Of a stretch of 64,000 bases of DNA, positions 1 through 8,139 are shown piece by piece. The notes under the pieces are model-generated. The model was not told the origin of the DNA. It was given only the letters and a program-made list of their open reading frames with translations, and searched no databases. Within the stretch, counting starts at the first letter, position 1. Every line of letters begins with the position of its first letter. Source of the DNA: Nonomuraea montanisoli (lineage in GTDB: Bacteria > Actinomycetota > Actinomycetes > Streptosporangiales > Streptosporangiaceae); contig NZ_JABWGN010000014.1 of NCBI RefSeq assembly GCF_013363975.1, positions 124,001 through 188,000 on the forward strand, read 5' to 3'. Made by a program: the position numbers and the translations under genes.

Positions 1-1
1 C

Positions 2-1468
2 CGGGGCGTCCTCGGCTGGCTCGCGCTGTCGGCGCTCGCACCCGGCGCGGCGCACCTGCGGGCCGGGTGGCGCACGACCGGGCTCGTGCTGCTCAGCCTG
101 TACGTGGCGCTGCTGCTGGCGCTGCTCGCCGTGGTGCTGACCACCGACAACCTCCTCGGCAACGTGGTCGCCGAGGACTCCTGGCTCGTGTCGATCACCT
201 CCGCCGCGGCGGTGCTGGGCGTGGCCTGGTTCGCCCTGGTCGTCCACTCGTTCGTCGTGCTGCGGCCCGGCGGGCTCCCGCAGGCCGGGCAGATCCTCAC
301 CGGCACGCTCGCGGGGCTGATGGCGGTGCTGGTGGTGCTCCCGTTCGGGCTGACCGCGCAGTACGTGTGGACCTCGCGGCAGGCCATCGACGGCATCTTC
401 ACCGCGCCCGAGACCCCGCAGCCCGTGGCGCAGGGGTCGTCCCGGCCGCAGGACCCGTGGGCGGGCCGTGAGCGGGTCAACATCCTGCTGCTCGGCGGCG
501 ACGCCGACGACAACCGGATCGGCGTGCGCACCGACAGCATGAACGTGGCCAGCGTCGATGTGAAGACCGGCAACACCGTGCTCATCAGCCTGCCCCGCAA
601 CCTGGAGGACGTCCGGTTCCGGCCGGGCACGCCGATGGCCCAGCACTTCCCGGACGGCTTCCGGCTGCCGCCCGACCCCGGCGGCGGGCGCAGCGACCTG
701 CTCAACAGCGTGTGGGAGTACGCCGACGCGCACCCCGAGATCTTCGGCGGGAAGCAGCACCAGGGCCCCGGGGTGCTGATGGACACCATCGGCTACACGC
801 TCGGCCTCAAGATCGACTGGTACGCGCTGGTCAACATGTGGGGCTTCGCCCGGCTGATCGACGCGATCGGCGGCGTGCGGATCCACGTCGAGCAGGACGT
901 GGTGTTCGGCAAGTACAACGAGGGCCTGGTCAAGGCGGGGACGCGGAAGCTGAAGGGCGCCGACGCCATGTGGTACGCCCGCTCGCGCACCTACAGCGAC
1001 GACTTCACCCGGATGCGCCGTCAGCGCTGCGTCATCGGGGCGCTGCTGGACCAGGCCGACCCGGCGACCGTGCTGATCCGCTTCCGCCGCATCGCGCTGG
1101 CCACCAAGGAGCTGATCCGCACCGACATCCCGCGGCCGATGCTCAAGGACCTGGTACCGCTGGCGCTGAAGGTCAAGGGCGCGAAGGTGACGAGCGTCCA
1201 ATTCGTGCCGCCGCTGATCAACACCGGCTACCCCGACTGGGAGAAGATCCGCCAGGTCACCCGCGACGCGATCCACGCGTCCACGCGGGGCGTCCCGGCC
1301 GGCGTGGTCGCGAGCGCCACGCCCGCGCCGACCGCCTCCGCCACGGCGGCCACACCTCAGACGACGCCGTCGGCCGAGACGGGCACGCCGGGGCCGCGCA
1401 GGACCCCGAAGGCCAAGACGTCCGACACCCCGGCCAAGTCCCTCACCGAGGGCTGCGGAGGGGCGTGA
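2..1468 (+). CDS. LCP (LytR-CpsA-Psr) family protein, 5' end outside window
   Basis: The frame is open from base 2, so the true start lies upstream; a GTG at 86 is an internal possibility. The visible N-terminus has at least three hydrophobic membrane segments, followed by a long extracytoplasmic region that opens with NILLLGGDADDNRIGVRTDSM and SLPRNL, the LCP-domain hallmark with its conserved Arg/Asp residues. The C-terminus is an Ala/Thr/Pro-rich tail. LCP proteins transfer anionic glycopolymers onto peptidoglycan or act as pyrophosphatases at the outer membrane face; the specific polymer cannot be told here. The last 26 bases overlap the convergent asparaginase gene. Confidence 0.88.
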   Translation, partial: RGVLGWLALSALAPGAAHLRAGWRTTGLVLLSLYVALLLALLAVVLTTDNLLGNVVAEDSWLVSITSAAAVLGVAWFALVVHSFVVLRPGGLPQAGQILTGTLAGLMAVLVVLPFGLTAQYVWTSRQAIDGIFTAPETPQPVAQGSSRPQDPWAGRERVNILLLGGDADDNRIGVRTDSMNVASVDVKTGNTVLISLPRNLEDVRFRPGTPMAQHFPDGFRLPPDPGGGRSDLLNSVWEYADAHPEIFGGKQHQGPGVLMDTIGYTLGLKIDWYALVNMWGFARLIDAIGGVRIHVEQDVVFGKYNEGLVKAGTRKLKGADAMWYARSRTYSDDFTRMRRQRCVIGALLDQADPATVLIRFRRIALATKELIRTDIPRPMLKDLVPLALKVKGAKVTSVQFVPPLINTGYPDWEKIRQVTRDAIHASTRGVPAGVVASATPAPTASATAATPQTTPSAETGTPGPRRTPKAKTSDTPAKSLTEGCGGA

Positions 1469-2414
1469 CGATCCGTCCCACCGGGACGCCGCCGCCCAGC
1501 ACGTCCACGCGCTCGAACTCCTCGGCGCCCGACACGTCCACCCCCATGCGGCGCAGGACCGCCAGGGCGACGGCCGTGGTGGCGCGCGGGCTGCCGTCGA
1601 CGACCTTCACGGCCACCGCGTGCCCGGAGCCGAGCGCCACGACCAGCACGCCCTCGGCGCCGCCCTTGACCAGGGCGCCGGGCAGGGCGCGCATCAGCTC
1701 GGTGTTCTGGTGTCCGGTGCCGCCGACGTACTCGGGGTGGGTGCGCATGGCGTCGGCGACCTGGCGCGGCCCGCTGCCCGGGGCGGCCGTCACGAGGGCG
1801 CGCACGGCCCGCGCGAGGCCGGTCAGCGACAGCCCGAACAGCGGCGCGCCGCAGCCGTCGACGGCCACGTGCGCGGCCTTCTCCCCCGCCAGCTCCTCGG
1901 TGACCGACCGGACCTTCTGCTGGAGCGGGTGCTCGGCGGACAGGTACGACCGCACGTCCCAGTCGTTGGCGACCGAGGCGGCCAGCATGGCGGCGTGCTT
2001 GCCGGAACAGTTCATGCGCTCGCGGGTGGGGCCGAGGCCCTGCCGGATCAGCGCGTGCGCGGTCGCCTGGTCCTCGGGCCAGGACGGCGGGCAGGCCAGG
2101 GCGTCGAAGCCGAGCCCGTAGTCGGCCAGGATCTCGCCGGTCACCCGTACGTGGAAGTCCTCGCCCGTGTGGCTGCCCGCGGCGATGGCCAGGCGCGGGC
2201 CGGCCAGCGCGGCGCCGGCTGTGAGGCAGGCCAGCGCCTGGAACGGCTTGGTGGAGGAGCGGGGCAGCACCGGGGCGTCCACGGGGCCGAGCGCGACCTC
2301 CGCGTGGCCGGACGGGTCCAGGCCCACGGCGCTGCCGTAGTGGACGCTCTCGGTGAAGCCGGAGCGCACGACCTCGGCGAGAACGGCGTAGCTCGACGCG
2401 GCGGGGTCAGACAC
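1443..2414 (-). CDS. L-asparaginase II family protein
   Basis: This 323-residue protein matches the asparaginase II family (PF06089): RSGFTESVHYGSAVGLD near the start, SSTKPFQALACL, AAGSHTGEDFH, and MNCSGKHAAML in the middle. The family hydrolyses asparagine to aspartate and ammonia and is unrelated to the classical AnsA fold. It starts with GTG at 2414 and overlaps the upstream permease gene by 8 bases, so it is the last gene of the transporter operon. This suggests that imported asparagine, or a related amide, is used as a nitrogen source. The 3' end overlaps the convergent LCP gene by 26 bases. Confidence 0.88.
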   Translation of the reverse strand: MSDPAASSYAVLAEVVRSGFTESVHYGSAVGLDPSGHAEVALGPVDAPVLPRSSTKPFQALACLTAGAALAGPRLAIAAGSHTGEDFHVRVTGEILADYGLGFDALACPPSWPEDQATAHALIRQGLGPTRERMNCSGKHAAMLAASVANDWDVRSYLSAEHPLQQKVRSVTEELAGEKAAHVAVDGCGAPLFGLSLTGLARAVRALVTAAPGSGPRQVADAMRTHPEYVGGTGHQNTELMRALPGALVKGGAEGVLVVALGSGHAVAVKVVDGSPRATTAVALAVLRRMGVDVSGAEEFERVDVLGGGVPVGRIVTPLRSPR

Positions 2415-3225
2415 GGGTGGTTCTCCTCCTGAGGACGGCGCGCCGGCGGGCCTCCAGCGTGCGGGCGAGCTTGGACAGCGACATGTTGACCACCAGGTAG
2501 ACCAGCGCCACCACGATGTAGGTCTGGATGAGCAGCCCGTTGTAGTTGGCCAGCACCTTGGAGCTGTAGAGCAGCTCGGTGTAGCTGACGACGAAGCCGA
2601 GCGAGGTGTCCTTGAGCAGGCCGACCGACTGGCTGACGATCGAGGGCAGCACCCGGCGGGCCGCCTGGGGCAGCACGATCAGGCGCATGGTGCGCCCCGG
2701 GGTCAGCCCGACGGCCAGGCCGGCCTCGCTCTGGCCACGCTCGACGGACAGGATGCCGGCGCGGAAGATCTCGGCGAACGACGCGGCGTGCGACACGCTC
2801 AGCGGCACGACCAGCTTCCAGAACAGCGGCAGGTCCAGCCCGTAGCGGGGCAGCGCGAACAGCACCACGTACACCAGCAGCAGCGCCGGCACGGTCCGCA
2901 CGACCTCGACGTAGCCGGCGGCGGGCACGCGCGCCCACCGCCGCGGCGACAGGCGGCCGAGCCCCAGCACGAGGCCGAACGCCATGGCGAGCGCCGCGGA
3001 CACCACGGCGGCCAGCGCGGTCGAGCCCAGGCCGTTCAGCAGGTAGCGCCACATGGGCCAGGTCGCGTACGGCTGCCAGCGGGCGGCGTCGAGCTGGCCG
3101 TTGGCGGCGAACTGCCGCACGGCGAGCACGGCGAGCGCCACGGTGGCCAGCGCGCCGATCACGGTGGCGACGCGCATGCGCCGCCGGGCGCGCGGGCCCG
3201 GCTCGTCGAAGAGCATGGTGCTCAT
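2407..3225 (-). CDS. amino-acid ABC transporter permease (GluD-like)
   Basis: A 272-residue inner-membrane permease of the polar amino-acid (PAAT/HisMQ) type. A longer N-terminal arm with one membrane segment precedes the transport domain, as in GluD. The coupling-helix motif reads EAGLAVGLTPGRTMRLIVLPQA around residues 170-190, where the ATPase docks. It begins with ATG at 3225, overlapping the stop of the other permease by 4 bases (ATGA), and ends inside the start of the asparaginase gene. With the next permease it should form a heterodimeric channel. Confidence 0.9.
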   Translation of the reverse strand: MSTMLFDEPGPRARRRMRVATVIGALATVALAVLAVRQFAANGQLDAARWQPYATWPMWRYLLNGLGSTALAAVVSAALAMAFGLVLGLGRLSPRRWARVPAAGYVEVVRTVPALLLVYVVLFALPRYGLDLPLFWKLVVPLSVSHAASFAEIFRAGILSVERGQSEAGLAVGLTPGRTMRLIVLPQAARRVLPSIVSQSVGLLKDTSLGFVVSYTELLYSSKVLANYNGLLIQTYIVVALVYLVVNMSLSKLARTLEARRRAVLRRRTTRV

Positions 3226-3866
3226 CGGAGGATCACCAGCCTCTTCTCCAGGCGTCCGGTCACGAAGCCGGCGCAGGCGGCGAGCAGCGCGTACGCGAGC
3301 CCGGCGCCGACGAAGATGGGGATGGGCTGCGCCTCGACCAGGTTCACCCGGTTGGCGGCGGCGGTGAGGTCGATGACGCCGACCGCGCCGGCCAGGGCGG
3401 TGTTCATGGTCAGGGCGATGAAGATGTTGCCGAGCGGCTGGACGACCGTGCGCAGCGCCTGCGGCAGGATCACGTGCCGCAGCGACTGGGTGAACGTCAG
3501 CCCGATCGCCCGGGCCGCCTCGCCCTGCCCCCTGGAGACGGCGTTGACGCCGGAGCGCAGCGCCTCGCCGATGTAGGCCGCCTCGTACACCGCGATGACC
3601 ACGATCGCCGTCACGAGCAGGTCGGCCTGGATGCCGATCTCGGGCAGGCCGAAGACCGCGAGGACGAGCAGCACCAGCAGCGGCAGGTTCTGGAACGTCT
3701 CCACGTACGCGGTGCCGATGGCGCGCAGCACGCGTACGGGGCTCACGCGCAGGGCGGTGACGACCACGCCCAGCACCGCCGCGCCGAGGAAGGACGCGGC
3801 GGTGAGCTGGAGCGTGACGATCAGGCCCTGCCAGAGCTCGGGCAGGTGATCGAGGATGACGGACAT
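3222..3866 (-). CDS. amino-acid ABC transporter permease (GluC-like)
   Basis: A 214-residue permease of the PAAT family with about five membrane segments and the coupling motif GEAARAIGLTFTQSLRHVILPQA. The ATG at 3866 shares one base with the TGA of the binding-protein gene (TGATG), so translation is probably coupled. It pairs with the following GluD-like permease. The substrate class (glutamate, aspartate or their amides) is inferred from family resemblance to GluBCD and from the asparaginase in the operon. Confidence 0.9.
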   Translation of the reverse strand: MSVILDHLPELWQGLIVTLQLTAASFLGAAVLGVVVTALRVSPVRVLRAIGTAYVETFQNLPLLVLLVLAVFGLPEIGIQADLLVTAIVVIAVYEAAYIGEALRSGVNAVSRGQGEAARAIGLTFTQSLRHVILPQALRTVVQPLGNIFIALTMNTALAGAVGVIDLTAAANRVNLVEAQPIPIFVGAGLAYALLAACAGFVTGRLEKRLVILR

Positions 3867-4783
3867 CAGGATCCCGGGACGGAGCCGATCTTGGGCGGCT
3901 GGGGCGCGTCGCCGGTGACGACGGTGCCGATGGAGTTCTTCCAGATGCCCTGCCAGACGCCGTTGCCCTGGATCTTGCCGAGCCAGTCGTTGACGAACGT
4001 CTTCATCTGGTCGTCGCCGTGCTTGAGCCCGATGCCGTAGGGGTCGACGGTGAAGGGCTTGGTGACGATCTCGATGGAGGGGTCCTTCTTGGCGTCGGCG
4101 ATCAGCAGCGTCTCGTCCTGCACGTAGGCGACGCCGCGGTCCTGCTTGAGGGCCTGCACGCACTCGGGGTCGCTGCCGAAGGTGATGATCTCGGCCTGGG
4201 GGGCGAGCTTCTTGATCGCGGGGATGGCCGGGGTGTTGGCTCCAGCGAGCACCTTCTTGCCGTTCAGGTCCTCCGGCTTGGCGATGCCGGAGGTGCCCTT
4301 CTTCACGGCGATCGTCAGGCCCGAGGTGTAGTACGGGCCGGCGAACGCGACCTGCTTCGCGCGCTCCTCGGTGATCGTGTACGTCTGGAAGACGACGTCC
4401 ACGGTGCCGTTGGACAGCAGCGCCTCCCGCGTCTCCGACGCCGAGTTGACGATCTTGACCTTCGGCTCGCCGAGGATGTACTTCGCCAGCGCCTTGCCCA
4501 GGTCGGCGTCGAAGCCCTCGACCTGACCCGTGGCGGGGTTCTGCTGGGACAGGAGCGGGGCGTCGAGCGAGCCGCCCACGAGGAGCTCGCCGCGCTTCTT
4601 GATCTTCTCCATGGTCGAGCCGGGGAGGATCGCGGCCGCCTCGGCGACGGGGGCGTTCGCCAGCACGTCGGTGGCGGCGGTCTTCGACTCGCCGGGCACG
4701 GCGGGCACGGCGGTGTTGCTCGTCTCGCCGCAGGCCGTCAGGCCTAACACGGAGACGGCGACGACAGCGAGCATCTTCTTCAT
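3866..4783 (-). CDS. amino-acid ABC transporter substrate-binding lipoprotein (GluB-like)
   Basis: A 305-residue periplasmic-type binding protein (SBP family 3). The start at 4783 gives MKKMLAVVAVSVLGLTACGE, a lipoprotein signal with lipobox LTAC, preceded by GAAGGAAG about 8-10 bases upstream; longer in-frame readings would destroy the signal peptide. Later motifs include VEGFDADLGKALAKYILGE and the hinge region ERAKQVAFAGPYYTSGLTIA, typical of glutamate/glutamine binders. It is first in the operon with two permeases and an asparaginase. No ATPase gene lies in the operon. Confidence 0.9.
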   Translation of the reverse strand: MKKMLAVVAVSVLGLTACGETSNTAVPAVPGESKTAATDVLANAPVAEAAAILPGSTMEKIKKRGELLVGGSLDAPLLSQQNPATGQVEGFDADLGKALAKYILGEPKVKIVNSASETREALLSNGTVDVVFQTYTITEERAKQVAFAGPYYTSGLTIAVKKGTSGIAKPEDLNGKKVLAGANTPAIPAIKKLAPQAEIITFGSDPECVQALKQDRGVAYVQDETLLIADAKKDPSIEIVTKPFTVDPYGIGLKHGDDQMKTFVNDWLGKIQGNGVWQGIWKNSIGTVVTGDAPQPPKIGSVPGS

Positions 4784-4796
4784 GAGCGTCCACTTC

Positions 4797-4849
4797 CTTC
4801 GATGTCGAAGATAAAGGGGACCGTAATGGTGGATTTCGTACGAAGTCAA
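4797..4849 (-). promoter_or_regulatory. promoter and palindromic operators between transporter operon and ROK gene
   Basis: Read on the minus strand there is TTGACT (4849-4844), an 18-base spacer, and TACGGT (4825-4820), a plausible promoter for the transporter operon. Two perfect palindromes flank it: CTTCGATGTCGAAG (4797-4810), beside the lipoprotein gene's ribosome-binding site, and TTCGTACGAA (4835-4844), inside the spacer. They share TTCG...CGAA ends and are likely operators for the divergent ROK regulator. The pairing is inference. Confidence 0.5.
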
Positions 4850-4889
4850 CACGTTGCTGGCGGAAGTAGATCGATGGTATGCATCTCCC

Positions 4890-6026
4890 ATGAAGCAGCG
4901 GCTGCCCGTACAGGGGGCTCAGGGGGACCTGTTACGGCTCGTCGCCACCGGCGCGGCCGAGTCTCGCGCCGGCCTGGCCCGCATGTCGGGACTCGCGGCG
5001 TCCAGCGTGTCGCTGCGCGTGGAGGAGCTCATCGAGGCGGGACTGCTGGTCGAGGAGGGCTCCGGCACCTCGCGCGGCGGACGCAGGCCGCGCCGGCTGT
5101 GCCTGTCGCCGACGGCCGGCGTGCTCGCGGTCGCCGACCTCGGCGCCCACCACGCCCGGCTCGGGCTGCTCGACCTCAGCGGCGCCCCGCTGGTGGTCGA
5201 GGAGGTCCCGTGCGAGATCACCGAAGGGCCCGAGGCGACGCTCGACCTGCTGTCGGACGCGTTCGACCGCCTGCTGGCCGAACGGGTGCCGCCGTCGGTG
5301 CCGCTGCGCGGCGTCGGGACCGGCGTGCCCGGCCCCGTGGACCCGGCGACGTTACGCGTGGTGACGCCCTCGCGCATGCCCGGCTGGAACGACTTCCCCG
5401 TCGCCGACCACCTGCGCGCCCGCTACGACCTGCCCGTCCTGGTCGAGAACGACGCCAACCTCATGGCCGCCGGCGAGGCCCGCTCCTGGCCGGGCCGCGA
5501 GAACCTCATGGTGCTCAAGGTCGGCACCGGCATAGGGTGCGGCGCCATCGTCGACGGCCGCCTGCACCGCGGCCGGGGCGCGGCCGGCGACATCAGCCAC
5601 GTGCGGGTCAGCTCCGACTCCTCCGTGATCTGCGCCTGCGGCCACCACGACTGCCTGGAGGCGTACGCCAGCGGCGCCGCCCTCATCGCCGCGCTGGCCG
5701 AGGCGGGCATCGAGGTACGGCACACCTCCGGCGTCGTGGACCTGGTCAACGACGCCGTGCCCGAGGCGACCAGCATGGTCCGCACCGCCGGGCGCCGTAT
5801 CGGCGAGGTGCTCACCGTGCTCGTGAACTTCTTCAACCCAGACGTGGTGGCCGTGGGCGGCAGCCTCTCGGCGGCCGAGCCGCTCATCACCTCGATCCGG
5901 GCCGCGGTGTACGAGCGGTGCCTGCCGCTGGCCACGCGCGACCTGGAGATCGCGCCGGCACGGGCGGGCCGGGACGCCGCCCTGCTGGGAGCGGGTTCCC
6001 TGCTGCTGGACGCCGTCCTCGCCTAG
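4890..6026 (+). CDS. ROK family transcriptional repressor
   Basis: A 378-residue protein from the ATG at 4890. An N-terminal winged helix (about residues 10-60, LARMSGLAASSVSLRVEEL) is followed by a ROK sugar-kinase-like domain: GVGTGVPGPVDP, VENDANLMAAGEA, KVGTGIGCGAIVDG, and the zinc-binding signature CACGHHDCLE. In-frame TTG at 4854 would add 12 residues but has poor coding character. ROK repressors usually respond to sugars, yet this one sits divergent to an amino-acid transporter and asparaginase operon and is its likely regulator through the shared palindromes. Confidence 0.85.
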   Translation: MKQRLPVQGAQGDLLRLVATGAAESRAGLARMSGLAASSVSLRVEELIEAGLLVEEGSGTSRGGRRPRRLCLSPTAGVLAVADLGAHHARLGLLDLSGAPLVVEEVPCEITEGPEATLDLLSDAFDRLLAERVPPSVPLRGVGTGVPGPVDPATLRVVTPSRMPGWNDFPVADHLRARYDLPVLVENDANLMAAGEARSWPGRENLMVLKVGTGIGCGAIVDGRLHRGRGAAGDISHVRVSSDSSVICACGHHDCLEAYASGAALIAALAEAGIEVRHTSGVVDLVNDAVPEATSMVRTAGRRIGEVLTVLVNFFNPDVVAVGGSLSAAEPLITSIRAAVYERCLPLATRDLEIAPARAGRDAALLGAGSLLLDAVLA

Positions 6027-8077
6027 CTCATGAGGCGGTGGAAGGTGGCGCGCCAGCGGCGGCGGCCCGGCTCGCGCAGGTCCTCGATCTCGCCCACCCC
6101 GAGCCCGCCGACGGCGAACGCGGTGATCTCCGCCCTGGTCAGCGGCCACGGGGGCGCGCCCACGGGGTCGCCCTCGTCGCGGCCGGAGGCGATGACCAGG
6201 AGCGTGCCGCCCGGCCGGACGAAGGAGGCGACGCGCTCGATGGCGTCCTGGTGCAGCGGCTCGGGCAGCGCCTGCACGGTCATGATCTCCACGACCAGGT
6301 CGAACGCGCGGCGCCATGCGGCGGGCGGGTCGAGCAGGTCGGCCACCTGGTAGGAGACGGCCGTGCCGGGGAAGCGCTCGCGGGCCAGGCGCACGGCCGA
6401 CTCGCTGACGTCGAACGCCGTGGTGTCGTGGCCGAGGGCGGCCAGGTGCTCGGCGTCGTCGCCCAGCCCGGCGCCCACGACCAGCGCCTTCGGCGAGTCG
6501 CCCTCCTCGGGCTTGCGCCCCGCCGTCCAGGCGACGAGCAGCGGGTGCGGGCCGCCGGAGTCCCAGGGGACGACCGCCTCGCCGGCCGCCGACCCGGCGT
6601 ACAGACGCTCGAACCAGCCGGTCGGGTCACCACCGGCCAGCGACTCCCCGGCGAGCCGGCGGGCGTCCTCATCGGGATCCTTACCGGTCATTTCGCCCCC
6701 TTCGCGAAGCTCTGCGGCGATCTTCCCGGCCAGTTGTACCACGTCCACCTTGTCCCCTTCGGGGCCGGTCAGGAGGCGCTGCCGTACGGGGTCGTCGTGG
6801 GCGTACCCCTGGTGGCGCAGGCCGACCTGGAGCAGGGGCAGCAGGACGCAGACGGCGCGGCTGGGGTGGGGGCACACGGTCTTCGCGTGCCACCAGTCGA
6901 GCTCCTTGAGGCGGCCTTCGTCGGCGAGGCGGATCAGGTCGGTGAGCTTGTGGGAGTCGCCGAGGACGGCACGGGCGGCCGTGCGGAGCCGTTCGAGCTG
7001 GTCCTCATGGTAGAAGAGCCACTGCTCGGCGGTGATGTCCGCCAGTGAGAGCGCCGCGGGACGCAGGGCCGGCTCCATCAGGTAGTGGCGAAGCAGGACC
7101 TGGCCGAGTCTGCGGTCCAGGTCCTCGGACACCTCGGTGATCACCGGCTCGGTGACGGCCTCCACAACCGCACCGGGTTTCCAGCCGATCTCCTCCAGCA
7201 ACCTCCGTTCGTGCCCGTCGAGCTCCTCACCCGTGTCCGCCTGGATGCTCGGGCCCATCCTCGTCATGAGGTCGTCCTCGGTGAGCGCCCGGCCGAAGGA
7301 GCGGTAGACGTCGGTGACGAAGGTGGGCGGGTGAATGCGGACGACGTAACGCTGGAGGTGCCAGGCGAAGGCGTCGGCGATCTCGTCCTCCCGCCGGATC
7401 ACGCGTTCCAGGGTCGTCACGCCCACCAGCTCGGCCATGGCCTCCCACAGGTCGTGCCGCACCCTGTAGGCGTGCGCGCGCAGCCACGGCCGCCACGGCG
7501 ACGTCCCGCCCCGCGCCGCGTTGCCGACGTCGTCCGAGTTGAGGGCCAGCAGGTACATCGCGTGCCACGGCACCGTGCGGGCGAGGAGGAGCTCCCGCGT
7601 GATGATGACCCGGAGTTCCTCCCTGGTCAGCCCCAGGAGCAGCGGCATCCCCAGCATGACCTCGCCGCGGAAGCGGCCACGCCACACCAGCACCTTCGCC
7701 CACGCGTTCACACGCACCGCCGGGAGCGGTCTGTCCCAGCCCGCCAGTTCCGCGGCCTCCGCCACCAGGGCGCGCAGCCCGGCAGGGTCGTCCAACGGCA
7801 GGCGGGGGTTGCGCCAGCGATACCGGGTCGGCCGGTAATGGACGGCCAACGCCAGCACCACGAGGCCGGCCGCCGCGTAGACGAACACCTGGAAGATCAC
7901 GGGCATGCCGAACCCGTGGAGCTGGAAGTAGCCCCACGCCGCCCCCACGCTCAGCGCCGCCAGCAGCGCCATACCCGCCGCGTATCTGGACCACGACGCC
8001 GCGGGAAAGGACGGCCGCCCCCACATCAGCCACAACAGTCGGACCCGCCACCACGTGAGCCCCGCCACGTCCTCCAC
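6023..8077 (-). CDS. membrane protein with degenerate M48-like region fused to class I SAM methyltransferase
   Basis: The start is taken as GTG at 8077, preceded by GGAGGGG; a TTG at 8113 is also in frame but has no ribosome-binding site. Residues about 30-85 hold two membrane segments. The next part resembles HtpX/M48 peptidases (LTREELRVIITRELLLAR, later EDEIADAFAWH), but the zinc motif HExxH is replaced by RELLL, so proteolysis is unlikely. From about residue 463 follows a complete methyltransferase of 222 residues, with ALVVGAGLGDDAEHL as the SAM loop and VVEIMTVQALPEP. An ATG with its own ribosome-binding site stands exactly at the junction. It overlaps the ROK gene end by 4 bases. Confidence 0.75.
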   Translation of the reverse strand: MEDVAGLTWWRVRLLWLMWGRPSFPAASWSRYAAGMALLAALSVGAAWGYFQLHGFGMPVIFQVFVYAAAGLVVLALAVHYRPTRYRWRNPRLPLDDPAGLRALVAEAAELAGWDRPLPAVRVNAWAKVLVWRGRFRGEVMLGMPLLLGLTREELRVIITRELLLARTVPWHAMYLLALNSDDVGNAARGGTSPWRPWLRAHAYRVRHDLWEAMAELVGVTTLERVIRREDEIADAFAWHLQRYVVRIHPPTFVTDVYRSFGRALTEDDLMTRMGPSIQADTGEELDGHERRLLEEIGWKPGAVVEAVTEPVITEVSEDLDRRLGQVLLRHYLMEPALRPAALSLADITAEQWLFYHEDQLERLRTAARAVLGDSHKLTDLIRLADEGRLKELDWWHAKTVCPHPSRAVCVLLPLLQVGLRHQGYAHDDPVRQRLLTGPEGDKVDVVQLAGKIAAELREGGEMTGKDPDEDARRLAGESLAGGDPTGWFERLYAGSAAGEAVVPWDSGGPHPLLVAWTAGRKPEEGDSPKALVVGAGLGDDAEHLAALGHDTTAFDVSESAVRLARERFPGTAVSYQVADLLDPPAAWRRAFDLVVEIMTVQALPEPLHQDAIERVASFVRPGGTLLVIASGRDEGDPVGAPPWPLTRAEITAFAVGGLGVGEIEDLREPGRRRWRATFHRLMS
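6689..6702 (-). promoter_or_regulatory. internal ribosome-binding site and start at the methyltransferase junction
   Basis: Reading the minus strand, AAGGGGG (6702-6696) is followed after four bases by an in-frame ATG (6691-6689). Initiation here would give a free 222-residue methyltransferase that begins MTGKDPDEDARRLAGESL, the usual N-terminus of the stand-alone family. Both a fusion protein and a separate enzyme may therefore be made from this locus. Confidence 0.45.
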
Positions 8078-8139
8078 CGCCCCGCCCCTCCCTCGCCACC
8101 CGTAGGCGATCAAGGTAGAGGGAGCGGATCACACCCGGG

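Noticed and set aside
4854..4889. Upstream TTG start for the ROK repressor
   Set aside because: It would run through the promoter/operator region and its codons lack the usual third-position bias.
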